Shown here: positions 15,577 through 20,339 of the stretch, in pieces | How the letters are laid out: each line of letters begins with the position of its first letter | How positions within the stretch are numbered: position 1 is the stretch's first letter | NCBI GenBank assembly: GCA_964602455.1 | Contig: CAZRRG010000037.1 | Location: 1 to 20,339 of the forward strand | Length of the DNA stretch: 20,339 nt | From: JBBDIP01 sp964602455 | GTDB taxonomy: Bacteria; Bacillota; Sulfobacillia; Fermentithermobacillales; Fermentithermobacillaceae | Reading direction: 5' to 3' | The notes under the pieces: generated by a model | What the model was told of the DNA's origin: nothing | The model's input: the letters and a program-made list of their open reading frames with translations, nothing else | Databases searched by the model: none | Position numbers and translations under genes: made by a program

Positions 15577-17015
15577 CTAGCTTCCTTGCGGGTGAGGACC
15601 CGTTTTCTCCACCTGCCCGACAGGTAGTAAGCGTAGTTCAGCCCCGCGCCGATGACCGGGGAGAAGCCAAGTCCCAGCCAGATGCCGCGGCTGCCGAGCA
15701 ACCGGGAGAGGCAGACTGCCAGCGGTATCCTGACAAGCCAGAGGGTCAGGATGGAGATAAGCATTGAGGGGACGGTGTCCCCCGCCCCCCGCAGTATGCC
15801 GGAAAGGGTGAACATGAGGGCGTAGGCGATGTACGCGAATCCGACAGTCCGGAGATAGCGGGTCCCTTCCTCGAGCACGGCCGCATCGGAAGTGAACATG
15901 CGCAGCAGGACTCCGGGGACACTGACCGCCACCAGCATTACAACCGCCGTGATGCCGATGGTCAGCTTCACGCTGGAGCGAACAACTTCGCTCACCCGGT
16001 CAAACTTGCGAGCTCCCAGGTTCTGACCTACAAGGGCGGAGACCGAGAATCCAACTGTCATGGCAGGCATGAAGGCGAACTGGTCGAGCCTTCCCCCGAT
16101 GCCGAAAGCGGCTGTAACCACCGATCCGAAGGTGTTAACAAGAGAGGTGAGGGTCAGCATGCCTGTGGAGACGATTATCTGCTGGATCCCTGCCGGCAGG
16201 CCGATGGAGAAGATCTGACCGGCAAGAGCGGGGTCGGGACGCCATTCAGATCGCTCCCACTTAAGAAGGCCTGCCCTGGTCATGTGGCGGATACCCAGGA
16301 GGACCGAAACGCCTTGGGCAACTACCGTAGCCATCGCGGCGCCGGCCACGCCCATCTTCGGAAACGGCCCCACTCCGAATATCATGAGGGGATCCAAGAT
16401 GATGTTCAGGACGGTGGCGTACGCAAGGAACAGCAGCGGAGTGCGAGAATCGCCGAGACCTCTCATGACTGCCGCGATCAGATTGTAGAAGAAAGTGAAC
16501 GCGATCCCGCTGAAGATGACACCGAGGTATGCCTGAGCGTGGCCCATTATCTCGGCCGGCGTGTTGATGAGGCGCAGGAGCGGCACGCGCAACGGCGCGC
16601 CCAAGAAAGTGGACACAACGCCGAGGAGCGCCGTCACTATGAAAGAGTTGGCGATAGACTTGCGGACCATGACCGGATCCTTCGCGCCGGTATGCTGGGC
16701 AACCATGGTGGTTGTAGCAAGGCCGATGCCGGTAGCCAGCGCAACTACAGCAAAGATGATGGGGAAGCTCACTGAGACAGCAGCCAGGGCGTCTGTCCCG
16801 AGAAACCGGCCCACCCAGATGCTGTCGACGGTGTTATACAGAGCCTGAAGAGCGTTGCCCAAGAACATGGGAACGGCAAAGGTGATGAGATGGCGCGGAA
16901 TGCTTCCTTCTGTGAAGTCCTGTCGCTGCTGCTGCCTCTCCAGAGTGACTACCCCCAACCCTGTTGTGATCGCTGCTCCAGAGCCCGAATCGCCTGCACT
17001 CGAAAAATATAGCAT
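15573..17015 (-). CDS. MATE family efflux transporter
   Basis: MATE proteins export drugs or metabolites using a sodium or proton gradient. The protein (480 residues from the chosen ATG) has twelve hydrophobic segments in two halves. Typical family text is visible: the N-terminal TEGSIPRHLITFAVPMFLGN followed by LYNTVDSIWVGRFLG, then MRGLGDSRTPLLFLAYATVLNIILDPL and, in the second half, ALVGQNLGARKFDRV and GILRGAGDTVPSMLIS. It belongs with the NorM/DinF-like MATE proteins of Bacillota. The start is uncertain. ATG 17015 has GGGGAG four bases upstream, but family similarity begins only about 30 residues later and a terminator ends just upstream. An upstream TTG at 17027 has no binding site. Confidence 0.9.
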   Translation of the reverse strand: MLYFSSAGDSGSGAAITTGLGVVTLERQQQRQDFTEGSIPRHLITFAVPMFLGNALQALYNTVDSIWVGRFLGTDALAAVSVSFPIIFAVVALATGIGLATTTMVAQHTGAKDPVMVRKSIANSFIVTALLGVVSTFLGAPLRVPLLRLINTPAEIMGHAQAYLGVIFSGIAFTFFYNLIAAVMRGLGDSRTPLLFLAYATVLNIILDPLMIFGVGPFPKMGVAGAAMATVVAQGVSVLLGIRHMTRAGLLKWERSEWRPDPALAGQIFSIGLPAGIQQIIVSTGMLTLTSLVNTFGSVVTAAFGIGGRLDQFAFMPAMTVGFSVSALVGQNLGARKFDRVSEVVRSSVKLTIGITAVVMLVAVSVPGVLLRMFTSDAAVLEEGTRYLRTVGFAYIAYALMFTLSGILRGAGDTVPSMLISILTLWLVRIPLAVCLSRLLGSRGIWLGLGFSPVIGAGLNYAYYLSGRWRKRVLTRKEAS

Positions 17016-17029
17016 GCCGCTCCCCAACG

Positions 17030-17056
17030 AAAAAGGACAGCTTTCGCAGCTGTCCT
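17030..17056 (-). terminator. Rho-independent terminator of the MCP gene
   Basis: On the minus strand AGGACAGCT and AGCTGTCCT are perfect nine-base arms around a five-base loop, followed by a run of T (complement of 17030-17034). It lies 50 bp downstream of the MCP stop codon and is the clearest intrinsic terminator in the window. Confidence 0.85.
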
Positions 17057-17105
17057 CTTGCGGGTATGCCGGACGTCTAGGCCCGGCAGGTCATCCGAAG
17101 ACCAG

Positions 17106-18599
17106 CTAGGCGTCCACTTGGACGCGGAAACGCTTGAGCGTCTCCAGGAGCCTGTCAGCCATGGCCGCCAGGTCTTGAGCGGCCTGCGATACCTGGCCGG
17201 TGGTCTTGTTCATCTCCTCGGTCGACGCCGATACCTCTTCGGCGGCCGCAGCGCTCTCTTCTGAGGTCGCGGCCACGGCATCGATCAGGCGCTTCACTTC
17301 TTCGGAACTGGCAGCCATCTGGTTGACTATGGCGGCGTTCTTCTCGGCGATCTCCACGATACTGGTTATTGCCTCATTAGTTGTGGCGCCGTTTTCCTGG
17401 AGCGAGCGCGACGACTCTATAAGGCTGGCGACCATTTCTTGTGACGCCGAGGCGCTCTCGTGAATGGCGGCCAACGCCGCGCCGGCGTCCTGCGCCAGGC
17501 TCTGGCCGGTAGCAACGTCATTGGCGCTGGCTTCCATGGATGCAACCGCCTTGCCGATAGCTTCGCCAATCTTCTGGATCAGGTTGCCGATGGTCTTGGT
17601 CTCATGAGACGAACGCTCGGCAAGGCCCCTGACCTCGTCCGCGACAACCGCGAAGCCGCGGCCGTACTCGCCTGCCCTAGCCGCTTCTATGGCCGCGTTC
17701 AAAGCAAGGAGGTTGGTCTGGGAAGCAATGTCGGAGATGACTCCCACGATGTTCCGGATTTCTTTGGAGAGCTCGTTCAGCTCCGATATCCTTGCGCTTA
17801 CCTCCGACGTCGAGAGGCCGATACGCTGGGTATTCTCCATCACAGCCTGCACCGATTCGGCGCCCCTGGCTGCAGACTCCACGTTGCTTGCGGTTACGCT
17901 GGCAACCTCGTTGAGTATCGCCAGAACTTGCTTCAGAGACTGGGACGCTCGCTCGGTCACCGCGGCGGCTGTCTGCACGTGAGCAGCCTGTTCCTCAGTG
18001 CCTTCGGCCATTCCTTGTATGGCCGCCGCCAGTTCCGCCACCGCCAACGCGCTGTTCCCTGCAGCGGCGCTCTGTTCTTGTGAACCCTTAGCCACCTGCT
18101 GCATGGTCATGGCGATCTGGCCCGAGATGGCGCTTGACTCCTCCGATGTAGCTGACAGTTCCTGGCTGGTCGCGTTCACCTCATAGGCGGCGTCCGCCAC
18201 CGCGCGGAGCACATCGCAGATGTGGTCCACGAAGGCGTTGAAGTGCTCCGCGATCTCTCCGACCTCGTCGTTGCCGGTTATCTCGATGCGCCGTGTAAGG
18301 TCGCCTTCACCATAGGATATGTCCTTCAGGATATCCGCCACGAGCTTCAGCGGCTTCATGAGCCGCTGCGTCATGTAGGAAACCCCGACACCGGCGGCGA
18401 CCACAAGCCCTGCAAACACAAGCGCCTGCGGCCTCGCATGGTCTGCGACGGTCCCCAACGCGTAGACAAAGTAGAAGAAACCGGCGAGGAAGATAGCGCA
18501 GAGGCCCGCAACAAGCATAGAAACTTTCGTGGCTATCCCGAGGTTTTTGGACTGGTTTTCGGACTGGTTTTTGACCTCGTTCATGGTTTGGTTATCCAA
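17106..18599 (-). CDS. Methyl-accepting chemotaxis protein without extracellular sensor domain
   Basis: MCPs signal to the CheA/CheW array. From the TTG at 18599 the protein has 497 residues: a charged Asn/Gln/Lys-rich N-terminus containing KNQSENQSKN (a small internal repeat), helix 1 (about 26-48), a loop of only about ten residues, helix 2 (about 59-78), a HAMP domain (about 79-130) and a long signalling domain. The CheA-contact hairpin, with NLLALNAAIEAARAGEYGRGF, is at about 281-330. With no room for a ligand domain outside, it must sense inside the cell, in the membrane, or through a partner. The TTG is chosen for GGGGGT upstream; the ATG at 18584 is an alternative, and a TTG at 18671 has no binding site. 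Neighbouring HD-GYP and PilT genes fit a role in surface behaviour, but this is inference. Confidence 0.92.
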   Translation of the reverse strand: MDNQTMNEVKNQSENQSKNLGIATKVSMLVAGLCAIFLAGFFYFVYALGTVADHARPQALVFAGLVVAAGVGVSYMTQRLMKPLKLVADILKDISYGEGDLTRRIEITGNDEVGEIAEHFNAFVDHICDVLRAVADAAYEVNATSQELSATSEESSAISGQIAMTMQQVAKGSQEQSAAAGNSALAVAELAAAIQGMAEGTEEQAAHVQTAAAVTERASQSLKQVLAILNEVASVTASNVESAARGAESVQAVMENTQRIGLSTSEVSARISELNELSKEIRNIVGVISDIASQTNLLALNAAIEAARAGEYGRGFAVVADEVRGLAERSSHETKTIGNLIQKIGEAIGKAVASMEASANDVATGQSLAQDAGAALAAIHESASASQEMVASLIESSRSLQENGATTNEAITSIVEIAEKNAAIVNQMAASSEEVKRLIDAVAATSEESAAAAEEVSASTEEMNKTTGQVSQAAQDLAAMADRLLETLKRFRVQVDA

Positions 18600-18738
18600 A
18601 TTCGAACCCCCTGATCCCTTTAGGTAGCTACGCAGGTGCTCTGTGGGTCGGCGGCGCCGGTTGCCGCTCAAAATCGGTGATTCTTTATGTATGTCCCGAC
18701 AATTGGATCTATCGAAATGTAGAGGACAGTTGGTTACT
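18600..18738 (-). other. Upstream region of the MCP gene
   Basis: About 140 bp separate the MCP start from the 31-bp repeat array. No gene is seen. The minus strand has a weak sigma-28-like pair: TAAC (complement of 18733-18736), 16 bases, then TTCGATAG (complement of 18709-18716). It has several mismatches and a long spacer, so I give it little weight even though MCP genes are often under sigma-28. Confidence 0.25.
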
Positions 18739-18862
18739 GACGTGATGGGGAAGATGACGTGTTCTTATCGACGTGATGAGGAACGCGACCGTTCGCCGGC
18801 GACGTGGTGGGCAGACTGTCGTATCGTCATCGACGTGATGGGTAACCCGACGCTTCGCCGAG
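18739..18862. repeat. Four tandem direct repeats with an exact 31-bp period
   Basis: Units start at 18739, 18770, 18801 and 18832. Each begins GACGTGRTGRG, and positions 1-6, 8-9, 11, 13, 18, 20 and 24 are identical in all four. Units 2 and 4 are also alike in the second half (CGAC..TTCGCCG), as to a lesser degree are units 1 and 3 (GT.TT/CATC-type ends). No fifth unit is seen on either side. The period is not a multiple of three and no gene covers it, so it is non-coding. It lies between the rsgA stop and the MCP gene, both on the minus strand. Confidence 0.8.
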
Positions 18863-18876
18863 GAAGGACATCCGGA

Positions 18877-19923
18877 CTACTGCCCGGATCTCCGGCGCTT
18901 CTTGTTTGCAGCCTCTTTCATGATCCTCATGTATTCCCGGTAGCGGTCCTCATCCAGTTCACCGCTGCGCAGGGCTGCCTTTACGGCACAGCCAGGCTCA
19001 TGGATGTGGGAACAGTCGCTGAAGCGGCAGCCAGATGCGATTTCCTCTATGTCCTCGAACTCAGACTTCACGGTGTCCTCGTCGAGGTTCCAGAACCCTA
19101 CGGCGCGTAGCCCAGGAAGGTCAGCCACGTATCCGCCGCCGATGTCGATGAGCGACGAAAAGGTGGTCGAGTGCCGTCCCTTTCCTGTAGCGCTGCTGAT
19201 AGATAGGGTCTTCGACTGTAGGTCAGGGCAGATGCCCTTCAGAAGCGACGTCTTCCCCACTCCGGACGGCCCCGCGAAGACGGATGTCTTGCCCTGTAGG
19301 AGCGCTCGAAGCCCGTCCAGGCCCTGTCCCGCGGCCGCGCTGGCGAGGAGCACTTTTACGCCCCGCTCCTCCAGAGTACGCTTAACCTCCAGGACATGGT
19401 TGGCTTCGGGTCCACCGTCGCCGTTGAGCCCGGCGCCGGTCTCCAGGTCGATGCCAGCCTGGTCGACCTTGTTGATGCAGACCGCCGGCGCGATCTGAGC
19501 CTGGCGCGCGAGAAGCAAGTAGCGGTCGATGGTGGTGATCTTCAGAGGAGGGGCTACCGCGGCTGCGACCGCGACCACAAAGTCAACGTTGACGGCAAGC
19601 ACCTGCGGGATAAGGGTCGTGCCGGGCCAGGGCGGCGGAGCCAGCCGGTACAACGATGTCTTCCGGGGGAGAATCTCGGAGATGAGGGCAGTCCCTGTCT
19701 CCGGGTCCAGCTTGTCTAACTCGACGTAGTCGCCGACTACGACCGACATATCGGACAGCCTCTTGCGTTTGGCCTTCAGCCGTCCCCTCAGTCTGCAATC
19801 CCATACCGCGTCGCCGGCACGGACAAGATACGAACCAGGCCCTGTGCGGACGACGAGTCCGGTGACTGGGCGATCATGAGACTCCTTAGTATCGATTGTG
19901 GTAACCGGGTTATCTTGGTTCAA
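18877..19923 (-). CDS. rsgA: RsgA, small ribosomal subunit-dependent GTPase
   Basis: RsgA (YjeQ/YloQ) is a late 30S-subunit assembly factor. The 348-residue protein has an OB-fold domain (about 20-90) and a circularly permuted GTPase in the order G4 NKVD (141-144), G5 SA (about 185), G1 GPSGVGKTS (198-206), switch TGKGRHSTT (226-234) and G3 DLPG (248-251). A zinc knuckle follows with C279, C284, H286 and C292. A lysine- and arginine-rich tail ends the protein. The start is the TTG at 19923: AGGAGG lies seven bases upstream, while the TTG two codons earlier directly abuts that site. The frame is open to 20220, but that extension has no family-like sequence. The gene stands alone here rather than in the prkC-rsgA-rpe order common in Bacillota. 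Confidence 0.95.
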   Translation of the reverse strand: MNQDNPVTTIDTKESHDRPVTGLVVRTGPGSYLVRAGDAVWDCRLRGRLKAKRKRLSDMSVVVGDYVELDKLDPETGTALISEILPRKTSLYRLAPPPWPGTTLIPQVLAVNVDFVVAVAAAVAPPLKITTIDRYLLLARQAQIAPAVCINKVDQAGIDLETGAGLNGDGGPEANHVLEVKRTLEERGVKVLLASAAAGQGLDGLRALLQGKTSVFAGPSGVGKTSLLKGICPDLQSKTLSISSATGKGRHSTTFSSLIDIGGGYVADLPGLRAVGFWNLDEDTVKSEFEDIEEIASGCRFSDCSHIHEPGCAVKAALRSGELDEDRYREYMRIMKEAANKKRRRSGQ

Positions 19924-20218
19924 GGTCAATCCTCCTGATGGTGAAACCTTTGAGTGAGTTGGGAACAACACCGCTGTCCAACGGGTGACACTCGTAACGC
20001 GTCTGTCACGTCCGGATGCGGCACAACCCAGGTCCCTTGCCATCAGGGCAGTAGGAGAGGTGTTGCTTAAGCGGGCTGCGGCTGGCTTCGAGTAACTCCT
20101 AAAGCCTAGCTGCGGGTACCGGGGCTGTGCCACGCTTGTATTGTGCGAGCAATGCTGTTGCTCACGTGTGCACACCCCTTTCTCGTGGTAGCGGAAGTCT
20201 GGAGCCAGAATCAAAGCC
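19924..20218 (-). promoter_or_regulatory. Long structured 5' leader of rsgA
   Basis: This stretch has no convincing gene. On the minus strand it would be a leader of about 290 nt. It contains perfect hairpins: GTGACA/TGTCAC (19985-19990 with 20004-20009) and GAGCAA/TTGCTC (20147-20152 with 20158-20163). It also contains a possible pseudoknot. CCACG (complement of 20184-20188) pairs with CGTGG (complement of 20130-20134), and GGGGTGTG (complement of 20171-20178) pairs with CACAGCCCC (complement of 20121-20129, one bulge), in crossing order. I do not recognise a known riboswitch class. Confidence 0.4.
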
Positions 20219-20248
20219 ATAGTACCCGGGGTACAAGCCCCATGTCAA
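20219..20248 (-). promoter_or_regulatory. Candidate sigma-A promoter with overlapping palindrome, upstream of rsgA
   Basis: On the minus strand TTGACA (complement of 20243-20248), 18 bases, then TACTAT (complement of 20219-20224). A perfect palindrome, GTACCC-G-GGGTAC (20222-20234), covers part of the -10 and the spacer, as expected for a repressor operator. A related GGGTACCGGGG lies at 20114-20124, inside the leader. Confidence 0.5.
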
Positions 20249-20276
20249 CCTGCGGACATGTTGCCAGGATAATTGA

Positions 20277-20319
20277 GGCGGCCCCCAGGTCCGGACATCC
20301 ATCCGGTCTAGAGGCCGCC
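20277..20319. terminator. Strong hairpin near the right edge
   Basis: GGCGGCC (20277-20283) pairs with GGCCGCC (20313-20319), and inside it CCGGA (20291-20295) pairs with TCCGG (20302-20306). On the plus strand it is followed by CTTCCGTTTTC, an imperfect T-tract. On the minus strand it would follow a gene lying beyond the window. Direction is unclear. It separates rsgA transcription from whatever lies further right. Confidence 0.4.
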
Positions 20320-20339
20320 CTTCCGTTTTCGCGCTGCTT

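Noticed and set aside
18709..18736. Sigma-28 promoter of the MCP gene
   Set aside because: TAAC-N16-TTCGATAG has several mismatches and a long spacer; kept only as a note.
18739..18862. CRISPR array
   Set aside because: The units are contiguous, the conserved part is short and imperfect, there are only four, and no cas gene is present.
18643..19110. Plus-strand open frame across the 31-bp repeats
   Set aside because: The repeat period is not a multiple of three, so each unit would be read in a different frame. The frame runs on antisense into rsgA and has no binding site or known domain.
19924..20220. N-terminal extension of RsgA from an ATG at 20220
   Set aside because: The added 99 residues are not RsgA-like, the ATG overlaps the -10 of the candidate promoter, and AGGAGG with a well-spaced TTG at 19923 gives a normal-length RsgA.

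Overview
The window is about 60% GC and densely packed with genes on both strands. It reads as a chromosomal segment of a Gram-positive, Bacillota-like bacterium, probably clostridial or Limnochordia/Symbiobacterium-like. This is inferred from strong AGGAGG-type ribosome binding sites, many GTG and TTG starts, sigma-A and possible sigma-28 promoters, a long AlaX protein with a DHHA1 domain, and a hypothetical family I associate with Clostridia-type genomes. A run of ten N inside a gene shows that it comes from a scaffolded (draft or metagenome) assembly. I see no rRNA, tRNA, transposase, integrase, CRISPR array or phage gene.

Left part (1-6290). A few codons of a minus-strand gene lie at the edge. 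Next comes a plus-strand D-aminoacylase-type amidohydrolase, interrupted by the assembly gap. Convergent to it is a minus-strand operon read ABC-F ATPase, nitroreductase, AlaX-type tRNA-editing protein. The ABC-F gene has a leader of roughly 145 nt with a 16-codon upstream ORF carrying its own ribosome binding site, and complementary segments. This is the layout of ribosome-mediated attenuation known for antibiotic-resistance ABC-F genes.

Middle part (6291-12330). A plus-strand pair encodes a SAM-dependent methyltransferase, whose transcript may be leaderless, and a GNAT acetyltransferase. A plus-strand hypothetical protein follows; it seems to be cut short where its family normally continues. 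Its 3' end overlaps a convergent three-gene ABC-2 exporter operon (ATPase, permease, permease).

Right part (12333-18600). A DUF2161 predicted PD-(D/E)XK phosphodiesterase has an almost perfect sigma-A promoter ending only a few bases before its start codon. Divergent from it is a GAF-HD-GYP protein (cyclic-di-GMP phosphodiesterase). This ends tail-to-tail on the same CTAG as an orphan PilT-like ATPase. A MATE exporter and a methyl-accepting chemotaxis protein lacking an extracellular sensor domain follow. HD-GYP, PilT and MCP together suggest a surface-behaviour neighbourhood, though they are not one operon.

Far right (18600-20339). Between rsgA and the MCP gene lie four direct repeats in exact 31-bp register. 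The rsgA gene (circularly permuted ribosome-assembly GTPase) starts at a TTG with a strong binding site. It is preceded by about 290 nt of non-coding, hairpin-rich leader behind a TTGACA promoter whose -10 overlaps a perfect palindrome. The most promising items for new biology are the 31-bp array, the ABC-F leader, the rsgA leader and the shortened hypothetical protein.
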